Part shown: positions 10,329 to 19,990 of the stretch, piece after piece
Position numbering within the stretch: position 1 is the first letter of the stretch
Layout of the letters: each line of letters starts with the position of its first letter
Assembly (NCBI GenBank): GCA_030425425.1
Contig: JAUIAO010000003.1
Span: 62,001 to 126,000 of the forward strand
Reading direction: 5' to 3'
DNA length: 64,000 bases
From: Bacteroidia bacterium
Lineage (GTDB): Bacteria > Bacteroidota > Bacteroidia > Cytophagales > Cyclobacteriaceae
The notes under the pieces: model-generated
What the model saw: the letters and a program-made list of their open reading frames with translations, nothing else
Database searches by the model: none
What the model was told of the DNA's origin: nothing
Position numbers and translations under genes: made by a program

Positions 10329-13190
10329 TTACCAACTTGATCCTGCCTCAATTTTGGATTTTTGTTCCAGATATTTTTGGTAGAAATCCTGGTAATCTGT
10401 TTGGGTTGTTATTGTTGCTAATTTTTGCAGTCCATCCTTGGCGTAAGATTGTAAACCTATTTCAAGTGCCGTAAGTATGAACTGCTTGTGCAAAGCTACA
10501 CTTTTGTTGTTGATGTTGATGCTGCTCACGAGTACATCGTATGCTGCTGTATGGTCAATCTGAGAAATGATCTTGCAGGCAGTTAAAACCACTGGTTCGT
10601 TAAGGGCATTTTTACCAGCAAATTTGGATAGCTTCTGGATTCTTGCGGCCGTATCCAATTCATTCATTGCTTCAGCAAGTGGGTGGTCTCCCGCAATCTG
10701 TCCATCATGTTGAATTGCCATCAAAAAGTCAGTTTCTTCAAAAGCCTTCTTTGGTAAAAAAGAATTAAAAACCGCTCTCATTTCTTGCAACCGTTCGAAG
10801 GACTCAGATTTTATCAGTTCGTTCGAGACTTTTTGCCAAAGCGATTCGATATACCCTGTATCATTGGTTTGTGCTAAAAGAGCATGGATTTCACTGGATT
10901 GATATTCTGTGTATTTATAATATAGTCTAAAGAGTTGTTTGTCTATGGATAGCCCTTCGCGCTGATCGAGTAGATAAATATCTTCTTTCAACCGGGAGAA
11001 ACCTGAATCAAGGGATACCAAATAATTCGCCCAGCTTTTCGCGGCATCAAATTGTCCCAGTTCCAGCAAACTGGCAAGCAAGTTGGTAAAAGAATCTTGA
11101 TGTCCCCGATCTGCTGCTTTCTGAAAAAAATCCCTAGCCAGGTCAGGAGCATGCTGAGACAAGGCAATGAGCCCCATTTGGTTATAATACTCACCGGTCT
11201 TGAAACGGGGAGCTTCTGACGTCAGATAGTCGAGCTCCATCAATGCATCATTGATATTTCCTGTCTTATAATCATTCAAAATCAGCGCATTTTTACCTGA
11301 GTAGTACATACTCTGATCAATGGCACTGCCAAAAGTTTGATTAATAAAATCAGATATTGACGGTTCATCAAAATACCAAGTGGAGTTGATCAAGTATGCC
11401 AGTCGATGCATCGGGTAAGATGGATTCAAGGCACTGGTGTCAAATTGTATATCGGCAGAAGCCTGAAAATTGATTAGGTTAGAAAGGACATTTGCCTTAA
11501 CTGCCAGATTTCCCTTTTGATAATCTTCTTTGGCAACAGCCGAATCCGGCTGAACTACCTTCCAAAGGTTGACAAGAGAAGCATCTGACCATTCGGTATC
11601 TGGTTCAGTAATGGCCAGGGTATTTACTGCATCATCTAGTTTTCCTATTTCAGCATATGCCAGACCCAGATTGTTATTTAGTTTGTTATTGCCCGGAAAA
11701 TCTACCAAACCCTCTTCCAGAGCTATTCTAGTCATGGTAGACTCACCCTGTAGTGCATAAGTACCACTATAGTTGATAAAGGACTGTGCAGAAGGGTATC
11801 TCCGAGAAGCTCTCTTGAATCGGTAGTTGGCTTCTTTAATGTTACCATCCTGCAAAGCTTTATACCCTATTTTGTAATTGGCATAATGGTTGTCATAGCC
11901 ATAGATCAAGGCCTCCGTGTAGTATTTTTCTGCCAAAGGGAATTGTTCCAATTGTTCATATTGATCACCTTGGTAATTGTAATGTCCTGCTTTGAAAAGT
12001 TTGAAGGCTTCCTTATCTGCCAAAAAGAAAAAAGCCGCTATTGCCACCAATCCTCCTATCCGAGCGGTTACATAAGGAAATGGTCCTGACCGATAGACAA
12101 TTTTATACACCTGCAGGCCTTCACCCAGTGGTGCAATGAAATTCCAGAAAACATATAGGAAAAACATCGTTCCGAATCCCACATGTGCATACATGATAAA
12201 GTAATGCAGCCCTTCATACACCGAATCATTTCCTCTTTCTACAGCCTCGGACAAGAAAGAGAAAACAATTATTCCAAGGGCGGATAAAAGCAGTCTGGCC
12301 TGGGTTACAGTCAGTAGGTTTTCATATAGTTCTTTTTTAAATTTAATAGACCAAACAGCGATGGCACTACTCAAAATCAGAAGCCCATATGGGTCAAAAT
12401 AGGGCACTTCAATTCTCCAAAAACTTCCTTTCACCCCATAATGGGCTATGATTACAGCTAGATAGATCAGAGATAATGCCGAAAAGTGAATATGGTTGTT
12501 GCGGCCGCCTTTAGATTTTGTGACCAGGTACAGAATTGCAAAAATCACTTCCTCAGCAACGATGAATAGGTAAATCAGACTTATCGCTACAAATCCAAAA
12601 AAGCTTCCACTGACAAATTGATCATGTAATAGGACCTTGTCTACACCTGAAAATAGAATGACAAGCGCAGAGATAATCGAGAAAATGAGGGTTCTCCATA
12701 CCAGCTTAAGCTCTGTAGCAAATGCATGAAAAAGATATCCCGGGATCACGAAAGCGACCATCAATAGGATAATGGAAGTGTTTCCTGACATTCTGAAAAG
12801 CCCTATTTCTAGAAGGTGAATATTCATCAGGAAAAAGATGAATAGCCCCATGACTCCTATGAACCAAAATCGCGGAAGATAGCTCACTACTGCTAGCAGT
12901 AATGAAAAACCAAGAATGCTGAAAAGTGTGAAGGTGATGTTTGTTGATAGGTTTCTCTGAATGGGGCCGGCTGAAAAAGTTTCGGCAAGCTCATATCGGT
13001 CGGCTTTGAAGGCAAAATCAAAGGGACCTTTTTTGAATGGCAATGTGTAGAAGCTATCAGACTCTGCGGTGGTGGTGACATGCCAGTCGATGCTGGTGTC
13101 ATATCCTTTTATATAAAAAATAATGAATACAAGTAGCAATGCGCCAAATAGACCAGTGGCTACTTTCTGAATAATTGATTGATGATCCAT
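10329..13190 (-). CDS. Large membrane protein with C-terminal TPR region
   Basis: A 953-residue protein of unknown function. The N-terminal part (about residues 10-400) has many hydrophobic segments, with a first membrane segment at residues 10-30 and several more from about 85 on. The rest (about 400-950) is helical and TPR-like, with motifs such as YNYQGDQYEQLEQFPLAEKY, YANYKIGYKALQDGNIKEA and LNNNLGLAYAEIGKLDDAV. The architecture resembles a polytopic membrane module carrying a soluble helical-repeat scaffold. It begins 6 bp after the gatC stop, so it is probably co-transcribed with gatC; no functional link is evident. No enzymatic motif was recognised. Confidence 0.85.
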   Translation of the reverse strand: MDHQSIIQKVATGLFGALLLVFIIFYIKGYDTSIDWHVTTTAESDSFYTLPFKKGPFDFAFKADRYELAETFSAGPIQRNLSTNITFTLFSILGFSLLLAVVSYLPRFWFIGVMGLFIFFLMNIHLLEIGLFRMSGNTSIILLMVAFVIPGYLFHAFATELKLVWRTLIFSIISALVILFSGVDKVLLHDQFVSGSFFGFVAISLIYLFIVAEEVIFAILYLVTKSKGGRNNHIHFSALSLIYLAVIIAHYGVKGSFWRIEVPYFDPYGLLILSSAIAVWSIKFKKELYENLLTVTQARLLLSALGIIVFSFLSEAVERGNDSVYEGLHYFIMYAHVGFGTMFFLYVFWNFIAPLGEGLQVYKIVYRSGPFPYVTARIGGLVAIAAFFFLADKEAFKLFKAGHYNYQGDQYEQLEQFPLAEKYYTEALIYGYDNHYANYKIGYKALQDGNIKEANYRFKRASRRYPSAQSFINYSGTYALQGESTMTRIALEEGLVDFPGNNKLNNNLGLAYAEIGKLDDAVNTLAITEPDTEWSDASLVNLWKVVQPDSAVAKEDYQKGNLAVKANVLSNLINFQASADIQFDTSALNPSYPMHRLAYLINSTWYFDEPSISDFINQTFGSAIDQSMYYSGKNALILNDYKTGNINDALMELDYLTSEAPRFKTGEYYNQMGLIALSQHAPDLARDFFQKAADRGHQDSFTNLLASLLELGQFDAAKSWANYLVSLDSGFSRLKEDIYLLDQREGLSIDKQLFRLYYKYTEYQSSEIHALLAQTNDTGYIESLWQKVSNELIKSESFERLQEMRAVFNSFLPKKAFEETDFLMAIQHDGQIAGDHPLAEAMNELDTAARIQKLSKFAGKNALNEPVVLTACKIISQIDHTAAYDVLVSSININNKSVALHKQFILTALEIGLQSYAKDGLQKLATITTQTDYQDFYQKYLEQKSKIEAGSSW

Positions 13191-13196
13191 TGAGGG

Positions 13197-13484
13197 TTAT
13201 TCGATCACTTTTGGTACGCGAAAATAGTCTTCGTTTTTCTTAGGTGCAGATTGTAAAGCACGCTGGTGATCCAGATGCTCACCCACTTCATCAGCTCTGA
13301 AAGCATTGATTTCGAAAGACATGTTGGTCAATGGCTCCACACCTTCCGTGTCCAGTTCGTCTAGTTTGGCAACCCAGGTCAGTACTTCTTCCAGGTCTTT
13401 GATATATCCGTCTGCTTTTGACGGGTCAATTTCCAGACGAGCAAGATGAGCAATCTTTTGAAGAGTTTGATGGTCTATTTTCAC
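13197..13484 (-). CDS. gatC: Asp/Glu-tRNA amidotransferase subunit C
   Basis: A 95-residue small subunit of the GatCAB amidotransferase, which converts Glu-tRNA(Gln) and/or Asp-tRNA(Asn) to the correctly amidated forms. The family pattern is clear: HLARLEIDPSKADGYIKDLE near the N-terminus, LDELDTEGVEPLTN in the middle, and the C-terminal SAPKKNEDYFRVPKVIE. The start is GTG. GatA and GatB are not in this window, which is common outside operonic arrangements. It sits between a plsC-type gene upstream and a large TPR membrane protein downstream. Confidence 0.93.
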   Translation of the reverse strand: MKIDHQTLQKIAHLARLEIDPSKADGYIKDLEEVLTWVAKLDELDTEGVEPLTNMSFEINAFRADEVGEHLDHQRALQSAPKKNEDYFRVPKVIE

Positions 13485-13516
13485 TGTAATTTAGGATTCA
13501 ATAGTGTACAGCAATA

Positions 13517-14254
13517 TTAATCAACTGCCTTCACTTTGTCAGGATGGTAACGGAGAAGTTCGGATTGTATCGCTTCGTAAGTGTCCACTTTCAAGCGCTG
13601 AGTTTCAGATTCTTCCGCTGATCTGGGCCAGATTGGCTCCAAAACTTTGATGATCAAATCATGTCTGTGAATTCTGATTGGACTCCTGTCTGGAATGATC
13701 AGAAAATTATTTGGATAAACTACAGGTACGATAGGGATCTGAAATTCTATAGCCAGCTTAAATGCTCCATCTTTAAAATTGACCATATAGGGCAAGTCTT
13801 CTTCTTTTACGAGCATTCCTCCTTCCGGGTAAATCGAAAGATTAAATCCTTTTAGAAGCTCTTCTTTGGCGAGTCTCAGGCTATCTCCTCTACTTCTGGC
13901 ACTTGCTCTATTCACAGAAATGTGCATTTTCCTAAAGAAATATCCGAAAATGGGAATCTTACCTACAGAGCTCTTTCCAATGAACTTACCATGATGGAGC
14001 AGGTAAAACGCAGCGATATCTATGTAAGAAAAATGATTGGCACAGAATATATACTGCTGATTTTTCTCGAGATATTCATTTCCTTCGATCTGTACCTTGA
14101 ACAAGGCAAGTTTGAAGTATGTCCTGGCCCATGCCATGTGCACTTTGAGTGCTGCCTTGTGCCATTTTGGGTTGGTACTGAGTAGGTTAATGACAGGAAC
14201 AAAGACTATAGAAATCAAGAAAAAAATAAATGATGCATAAATGGTATAGGCCAT
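13517..14254 (-). CDS. 1-acyl-sn-glycerol-3-phosphate acyltransferase (PlsC family)
   Basis: Membrane-bound lysophosphatidate acyltransferase family; it probably makes phosphatidic acid for phospholipids. About 245 residues from the ATG at 14254; an in-frame TTG 66 bases upstream is less likely because the ATG directly precedes the hydrophobic anchor (residues 5-25). The HX4D catalytic motif is seen as NHFSYID (His74, Asp79), and the glycerol-phosphate-binding motif as YPEGG (Glu144-Gly146; the usual EGT/EGG). The gene precedes gatC on the same strand with a 32-bp gap. The exact acyl substrate cannot be told from sequence. Confidence 0.9.
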   Translation of the reverse strand: MAYTIYASFIFFLISIVFVPVINLLSTNPKWHKAALKVHMAWARTYFKLALFKVQIEGNEYLEKNQQYIFCANHFSYIDIAAFYLLHHGKFIGKSSVGKIPIFGYFFRKMHISVNRASARSRGDSLRLAKEELLKGFNLSIYPEGGMLVKEEDLPYMVNFKDGAFKLAIEFQIPIVPVVYPNNFLIIPDRSPIRIHRHDLIIKVLEPIWPRSAEESETQRLKVDTYEAIQSELLRYHPDKVKAVD

Positions 14255-14362
14255 CGAATTGAAATTGAGTTTATTTACCGGTGGTTTGAAAATATTTTGA
14301 TGAAACTGTAATAAATTCAAAAATAATCAGACTAAAAGATCGAAAACTAAAACACTGCAAAA

Positions 14363-15277
14363 TTGGAATTACTTCGCGTAGAAAACATTAGTAAAAATTA
14401 CAGTGGACATCAAGCTCTCAACGATGTGAGCTTGTCGATTCCGAAAGGTAGCATTTTTGGGTTGCTGGGCCCTAATGGTGCTGGTAAAACTACTTTGATC
14501 CGAATTATCACTAAAATCATTGAACAGGATTCGGGAAAGGCATTTCTTAATGATTCTGAAATCACTCCTGAATTAGTGCGTAAAATTGGCTACTTGCCAG
14601 AAGAACGTGGGCTTTACAAAAAAATGAAAGTAGGCGAGCAGCTACTTTATATTGCAAGATTAAAGGGGCTATCTCGTGCCGATGCTGTATCAAAAATCAA
14701 GGAATGGCTCAAGCGACTCGAGCTTACACCGTGGCACAGCAAAAATATTGAAGACTTGTCGAAGGGTATGGCGCAGAAGGTGCAATTCATCGCCACAGTT
14801 TTGCATAAGCCTGATTTGATCATATTGGATGAGCCATTTTCTGGTTTTGATCCTGTAAATGCCAATCTCATCAAAGATGAAATCCTTCGACTCAGAGATC
14901 AGGGTGCGACGGTGATTTTCTCTACACATAGAATGGAATCTGTAGAAGAACTTTGCGATCATATCGCATTGATCAATAAATCAGAGAAAATACTGGATGG
15001 CAAGAAAATAGATATCAAGAATGAATTCAAGGATAGTACATTCATCATTACTCATGAAGGAAGCCTGCCACCATCTACAGATTTTGAGTTTATCAGCTCG
15101 TCTATCACCGAAACAGGATTGACCGAATCGATAGTGAAAGATAGGACCGAAGGAGGTCCAAATAATCTTGTGAAATCATTGATCGAAAAGGTGGAGATTC
15201 ATTCGTTTGTGGAGAAAATCCCGTCTGTCAATGAGATTTTCATCCGTCAGGTGCAGGGCGAAACTGTGGTACTATAG
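14363..15277 (+). CDS. ABC transporter ATP-binding protein (NatA-like)
   Basis: A 304-residue ATPase of an ABC-2 type exporter. Walker A GPNGAGKTT (about residues 36-44), signature LSKGMAQK (about 133-140), Walker B LIILDEP with the catalytic Glu, and the switch histidine in STHRMES are all visible. The C-terminal 80 residues match the extra domain (DUF4162-like) of NatA-type proteins. The start is TTG. The ABC-2 permease partner follows 114 bp downstream on the same strand. In relatives NatAB exports sodium, but many Bacteroidota pairs of this type have unknown cargo, so the substrate is left open. Confidence 0.92.
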   Translation: MELLRVENISKNYSGHQALNDVSLSIPKGSIFGLLGPNGAGKTTLIRIITKIIEQDSGKAFLNDSEITPELVRKIGYLPEERGLYKKMKVGEQLLYIARLKGLSRADAVSKIKEWLKRLELTPWHSKNIEDLSKGMAQKVQFIATVLHKPDLIILDEPFSGFDPVNANLIKDEILRLRDQGATVIFSTHRMESVEELCDHIALINKSEKILDGKKIDIKNEFKDSTFIITHEGSLPPSTDFEFISSSITETGLTESIVKDRTEGGPNNLVKSLIEKVEIHSFVEKIPSVNEIFIRQVQGETVVL

Positions 15278-15391
15278 GCAGTTTACCATTTTCAAAATAC
15301 ACAGCTCCACAGAATGCACATTCTGAAAATGACGAAGGAGTACGACCAAAAACTTGATCAACCAGCAACAACTAACTAAAAATCTAACAAA

Positions 15392-16726
15392 ATGAACAAT
15401 ATAGGTTTAATCATCGCCCGAGAGTACTTGACAAGAGTCAAGAAAAGGTCATTCATCATCATGACACTTCTTACTCCACTTTTAATAGGTGCGATGTTCT
15501 TTTTTATTGGTTGGTCTGCGACCAGAGAAGCAGATACTCAGACGATTCTTGTGATAGACGAAAGTGAGTTTTTCGTTGATGTTTTCGAGAGTGACAATGA
15601 GGCAATTTTCATCTTTGCAGATACCAACCTTGATGATGCCAAAACGAATGTACAGAATGGTGATTTTGATGGATTACTTTATATCCCATCTTTGGATATA
15701 AACACTCCGGAAGGTGTCACTTACTATGCACCCAATAATCCAAGTATCAGTATGGTGCGCAAACTTGCTAAGAAGATCGAGCGAGAAATTGAAAACATTA
15801 AGCTTACCAAATCAGGAATTGAAAAAGAGGTACTTGATAACTTAAAGGCCGATGTGAGCATCGCTACTATAAATCTGACAGAAGGAGGTGGCGAAAAGGA
15901 AACTAACTCGTTTGGAGCGACAGGTATTGGCTGGGCTTCAGGGTTCATTATTTATATGTTCATCTTCGTATATGGAGCCATGTGTATGAGGGGTGTAGTA
16001 GAAGAGAAAACAAGTCGGATTATTGAGGTAATTATCGCATCGGTCAAGCCATTCCAGTTGATGCTGGGAAAAGTGTTGGGTATTGCAAGTGTAGGCTTGA
16101 CCCAATTTGTTTTGTGGATCATACTGGGGATAGGCATCAGTACTGCAGTGGGTACCTTCATGGGAGGAGACGCAAAGTCCATGGCTGAAGTCCAACAGCA
16201 GCAGATGGAGCAAATGGATATACCTGTGAGTGAAGAAGAGGTTGCCAAGCAGGAAGCACAGAATGCCGTTTTTTCTGACATCACCAATGCGCTATCCTCA
16301 GTCAATATACCTTTAGTGATCGTGAGTTTTTTGTTTTACTTTCTGGCAGGTTATCTGCTTTATGGAGCTTTATTTGCAGCGATAGGCTCGGCTGTGGATA
16401 GCGATGCAGATGCGCAGCAGTTCATGTTTCCAGTCACTATTCCGCTCATTTTGGCAATGGTTTCCCTCAATGGAGTAATCAATGACCCGAACGGCTCACT
16501 GGCATTTTGGATGAGCATGATTCCATTTACTTCTCCGGTGATCATGATGATGCGTGTACCTTTTGGTGTGCCGATCTGGGAGCTGGTGTTGTCTATGGTA
16601 TTGATGATCGGCGGGTTTGTGTTTACCATCTGGGTGGCCAGCAGGATTTATAGAATCGGTATCCTGATGCACGGCACTAAAGTAAACTACAAGGTGCTTG
16701 CCAAATGGTTTATGCAGAAGAATTAG
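15392..16726 (+). CDS. ABC-2 type permease (NatB-like)
   Basis: A 444-residue membrane protein that forms the transport channel for the ATPase encoded just upstream. It has one N-terminal membrane segment (about residues 20-43), a large extracytoplasmic loop (about 45-185), then about five C-terminal segments (about 186-207, 233-255, 307-330, 345-365, 405-430). The motif MRGVVEEKTSRIIEVIIASVKPFQLMLGK is the conserved ABC-2 coupling region with the EEK-S-R pattern. Gly/Pro-rich membrane turns fit the NatB family. Cargo unknown; sodium export is only a family-level suggestion. Confidence 0.9.
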   Translation: MNNIGLIIAREYLTRVKKRSFIIMTLLTPLLIGAMFFFIGWSATREADTQTILVIDESEFFVDVFESDNEAIFIFADTNLDDAKTNVQNGDFDGLLYIPSLDINTPEGVTYYAPNNPSISMVRKLAKKIEREIENIKLTKSGIEKEVLDNLKADVSIATINLTEGGGEKETNSFGATGIGWASGFIIYMFIFVYGAMCMRGVVEEKTSRIIEVIIASVKPFQLMLGKVLGIASVGLTQFVLWIILGIGISTAVGTFMGGDAKSMAEVQQQQMEQMDIPVSEEEVAKQEAQNAVFSDITNALSSVNIPLVIVSFLFYFLAGYLLYGALFAAIGSAVDSDADAQQFMFPVTIPLILAMVSLNGVINDPNGSLAFWMSMIPFTSPVIMMMRVPFGVPIWELVLSMVLMIGGFVFTIWVASRIYRIGILMHGTKVNYKVLAKWFMQKN

Positions 16727-16818
16727 TGTCTAATTGTTTATAGTCTGTCGGAAATAACTCCGGCAATGGCAGAGCTACTATCAATTACATCAATGTGTAA
16801 AAAATCACAAATAAAGTA

Positions 16819-17442
16819 ATGGGTCAAGTTGTTGTAGACTGGCTGGGGCAACTTGATAGTTTAAAGCGATATAATGGAGGACAGAAATTATTGAAGAAAG
16901 TGGGTTTTGTAGTGTTTGGTCTGGAACTAGAGAAGTATTTATCCGACACTTATAGACCGAGAATAGTTCTTTATAGCCTGCTGGATAGTTCCAATAATAC
17001 ATTGATACCAGTTGTTGATCAAACTCTTAAAAATCATAAAGGTCTTGATGTTACAATAAGGTACTCGCAACATTCTGATTTATATTTAGGTGCTTGCAAG
17101 GGTTTACATCAGCAATCGAATTTAAGCTTTAGCGAGACACAAAGTACGCAGGAAATTATTGAGGCAATACTGATATATATTGATCTGAATTTGTTGGGGA
17201 GTCCTTATTTTTCTTGTTTGGCTGTTATGCAATTATCTAGAACATTGGATGATCAAAGTTTAAAAGAGAAATATTTTAATCAAGCGCTGGAAAAGTTAAA
17301 ACGCGTGCCTGAAGATATAATCGAAATTCAAACTAATGGATTAAACCATTTTATAGAAAGAATTAGAAACCAGAGTAAAGATGAATTGGTAGCAGAAGTA
17401 ACTAAGTGTGTTGAAAAGTATAAGTTGACAAGCATCTTATAG
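16819..17442 (+). CDS. Hypothetical protein
   Basis: A 207-residue soluble protein that was not recognised. It has no signal peptide or membrane segment. The middle contains an Asp/Ser-rich strand-helix region (residues about 45-90) and the last 90 residues look mainly helical with Lys/Glu-rich amphipathic stretches. The base composition is clearly more AT-rich than the neighbouring ABC transporter genes, and the gene shares an accessory patch with the toxin-antitoxin pair that follows 220 bp downstream. It may be a horizontally acquired gene. The ATG start is preceded by an AT-rich leader. Confidence 0.7.
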   Translation: MGQVVVDWLGQLDSLKRYNGGQKLLKKVGFVVFGLELEKYLSDTYRPRIVLYSLLDSSNNTLIPVVDQTLKNHKGLDVTIRYSQHSDLYLGACKGLHQQSNLSFSETQSTQEIIEAILIYIDLNLLGSPYFSCLAVMQLSRTLDDQSLKEKYFNQALEKLKRVPEDIIEIQTNGLNHFIERIRNQSKDELVAEVTKCVEKYKLTSIL

Positions 17443-17504
17443 GGAAGTTAAGTCCAGTCGTTAGGTCACTGTATTCTTCGTGAATGAAAAAATGAAGAGC
17501 TGGT

Positions 17505-17523
17505 GCACGTGTTTCACGTGTGC
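17505..17523. repeat. Inverted repeat upstream of the toxin-antitoxin pair
   Basis: GCACGTG-TTT-CACGTGTGC forms a strong hairpin around two copies of CACGTG. There is no T-run after it. It lies about 140 bp before the antitoxin start, so it could be an operator for the pair or a structured 3' end for the preceding gene. Confidence 0.4.
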
Positions 17524-17661
17524 TGGGTAAAAACATAATCAGATATGGGTATGTTACTAGAGAAACCTTGTTTGCCCATGATTATGAAGGTAAAGCTGAG
17601 GATTGATATGGTTCTAAAATGGAAAGAATTGATTACTTTGAGTAAAAAGTGAAATAGGCTT

Positions 17662-17886
17662 ATGAATATAGAAGCTAGAAAACTGCGAATAATTAAAGCA
17701 TTTAGTTCTTTGGATGATATTGTTAAAATCAACCAAATAGAGTCACTTTTACTTCCAAAAAGTACCTTACAGGAGCGGAATTCTATGCTGGAAACTCTAA
17801 GTGGTTCTTGGACAGTCGAAGAGGCAGATGAGATCAAAAAAGAGATAGAAGAAGGCTGTGAAAAAATTGATGAAGGTGAGTGGTAG
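17662..17886 (+). CDS. Putative antitoxin of a VapBC-type pair
   Basis: A 74-residue, mostly helical and charged protein (many Glu, Lys, Ile) immediately upstream of a PIN-domain toxin, whose reading frame it overlaps. The length and position are those of an antitoxin. The C-terminal part (SWTVEEADEIKKEIEEGCE) resembles the toxin-wrapping helices of Bacteroidota VapB/DUF-type antitoxins. No clear ribbon-helix-helix or AbrB motif is visible, so the DNA-binding class is undecided. Antitoxins usually repress their own operon; the CACGTG inverted repeat upstream is a possible site. Confidence 0.75.
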   Translation: MNIEARKLRIIKAFSSLDDIVKINQIESLLLPKSTLQERNSMLETLSGSWTVEEADEIKKEIEEGCEKIDEGEW

Positions 17887-18271
17887 GTATTTATTGGACA
17901 CCAATGTAATAGTTGATTTTTTCAAAGGAGATCAGGCAATTAGACTAAATTTAGGACAGGGGGAATTCTTTATTCCTTCTATCGTAATTGGAGAATTGTA
18001 CTATGGGGCATATGCTTCGGGATTAGTTACCAAAAGAGAAAAACGCTTAAATGAGCTATCAAGTTTTCTAAGTATTTTTCCAGTACTAGAAGTAGGTGAA
18101 AAGACAGCTAATCATTACGGGTTTATAAAATCACAACTCAAATCAATGGGTAAGCCAATTCCCGAAAATGATATTTGGATAGCTGCTATGGCTATAGAAA
18201 ATGGGCTCCCCTTGGTCACCAGAGACCATCATTTTACCAACTTACCTGAATTGATTATTGAAAAATGGTAG
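17870..18271 (+). CDS. PIN-domain ribonuclease toxin (VapC-like)
   Basis: A PIN-domain protein of 133 residues from the ATG at 17870 (an in-frame GTG at 17858 would add four). The four acidic metal-binding residues of the PIN fold are visible: Asp10 in LLDTNVIVDFF, Glu42 in IGELYYGAY, Asp101 in PENDIWIAA and Asp119 in LVTRDHHF. VapC toxins cleave tRNA or rRNA to arrest growth when their antitoxin is lost. The start lies within the end of the antitoxin gene (17-bp overlap), the usual coupled layout. All catalytic residues are present, so the toxin is predicted to be active. Confidence 0.9.
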   Translation: MKVSGRYLLDTNVIVDFFKGDQAIRLNLGQGEFFIPSIVIGELYYGAYASGLVTKREKRLNELSSFLSIFPVLEVGEKTANHYGFIKSQLKSMGKPIPENDIWIAAMAIENGLPLVTRDHHFTNLPELIIEKW

Positions 18272-18501
18272 CCATGTGAAGCATCGCTGGCTATTGGATA
18301 TGATAAATTGAGAAGTTAACGTGGTGGGACCAGTAGTAATGAAGGGGAATGTGGTCTGCTGACAGAAAAATTCAATTCTGATATCCAATAAAATCTGATT
18401 TGTTCCTGCTAAAACACAATTTTGTCTACTCTCACCCTTTTCTCCAATTAATCCCCAGAATATTAGTATAATTAAGGCCTTTAATTGGATAAAACCAGAA
18501 G

Positions 18502-19776
18502 ATGTCCACATCTAACCGATTTCAAAAACTCATTTTAGGCGATAATAATGCGATCTCTGAGATTGATCGTTCACGGATCATGTTTTTGGCTCGGACAATC
18601 GTTGTGATCGTATTGATCTCGCTCTTCTTTCTGGCTTATGACATCTATCTTGGCTATCCGGGAAGTTTATTTGTCTACATTCCTTTTATCCTTGTTTTCG
18701 GCTATGCCTTGTTTTTATTAAAGAAGTTTCAATACGACACAGGCAGACTTGTCTTTCTGTTCTCACTGAATTTCTTTGTTTACATTGTCATGTCCAGTAT
18801 CCCCGAAGATCCTATGTCAGCGATCTTTTATGTTGCTATCATGGTAGTGGAATACGTAGTGCTCGGTCATGAGAAAAAGTACTGGCTATTTACGTTGCTC
18901 GGGCTCACCTTTATCTTGTATCTGCTTGATGCTTTCAGTGGGTTTTCGCTGTTGCCGATCCGTAGTTATGACGAAACTACGCTCCAGGTCAATAAGGTAG
19001 TTGATTTTGTGATAGCAGTATTGGGTATATTATTGAGCATCAAGTTGTTAATTGATTACATGCAGTATATCATAGCCGAGCGAAGTAAGGACAATGAAGA
19101 GTTGAAGCAGGTCAATATCGAGTTGGACAAATACTCCTATACGATCACTCATGATCTGAAAGGATCGATTTTTTCTATGCTGCGATTAGTAGAACTACCA
19201 GCGCTAAACCATGAAAATTATCATGAGCATGTGAGTATCATGAAAGAAAGTCTCCAAAGCCTTTTGGATTTGATTGAGGAAGTAACCGAGCAGGCACGAA
19301 ATCGGAATCTGGAAATTGAGAAGGAAAATTTTAACATTCATCAATTAGTAAAGCAAAACTGGGAACTGGTGAAATATGCCCCGGAATCACATAAGGTTGA
19401 TTTGATTCTTGACATCCCACGAGATTTGGAAATAAAATCAGATAAAAGAAGAATGGGCGGTATTCTCAATAATCTGATAACCAATGCTATCCGCTATCAC
19501 GATCCGTCCAAGGATCACCAATTCGTTCGATTGTCAGGTAGTCGGAATAATGACGCATTTAGTCTGACTGTAGAAGACAATGGACATGGGATAGAGAAGG
19601 AACACCAACATAGGGTTTTTGATATGTTTTACCGGGCTTCTAATATTTTAGGGGGTTCTGGTTTAGGTCTTTTCATCGTGAAGGAATCTGTCGAGAAGCT
19701 TTCTGGTAGCATTGAGTTGGAATCTAAGCTCGGTAAAGGGACCATTTTTAAAATCGAAATTCCAGTAGAAAACTGA
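18502..19776 (+). CDS. Membrane sensor histidine kinase
   Basis: A 424-residue two-component sensor. The N-terminal half has about six hydrophobic segments (from residue 30 to about 192), then a short coiled coil and the kinase core. The H-box is TITHDLKG with the phospho-accepting His217. The N-box is NNLITNAIRYH, G1 is VEDNGHGIE and G2 is GGSGLGLFIVKE. No periplasmic sensor domain is seen, so sensing is probably through the membrane segments. No response regulator is adjacent, so it is an orphan within the window. The ATG start is clear. Related 5-6 TM kinases are common in Cytophagales. Confidence 0.92.
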   Translation: MSTSNRFQKLILGDNNAISEIDRSRIMFLARTIVVIVLISLFFLAYDIYLGYPGSLFVYIPFILVFGYALFLLKKFQYDTGRLVFLFSLNFFVYIVMSSIPEDPMSAIFYVAIMVVEYVVLGHEKKYWLFTLLGLTFILYLLDAFSGFSLLPIRSYDETTLQVNKVVDFVIAVLGILLSIKLLIDYMQYIIAERSKDNEELKQVNIELDKYSYTITHDLKGSIFSMLRLVELPALNHENYHEHVSIMKESLQSLLDLIEEVTEQARNRNLEIEKENFNIHQLVKQNWELVKYAPESHKVDLILDIPRDLEIKSDKRRMGGILNNLITNAIRYHDPSKDHQFVRLSGSRNNDAFSLTVEDNGHGIEKEHQHRVFDMFYRASNILGGSGLGLFIVKESVEKLSGSIELESKLGKGTIFKIEIPVEN

Positions 19777-19990
19777 TTATTGCAGGAGAGTATTGGTGAT
19801 TACATTCCAATATATTTTTTATTAATTCCGAATCTTTTGTTTTTCTAAGTCAACCCTCACATAATCTGCAATCTAGATGTTTTTAGAGCAGCCAATGAAA
19901 ATTTCGTAAAACCCTACCAACCATTGACTTTATATTATCGAATTGTAAATAAGTGTTATTTTTACGTTTATTTATAATTAAAGCCTAAAG

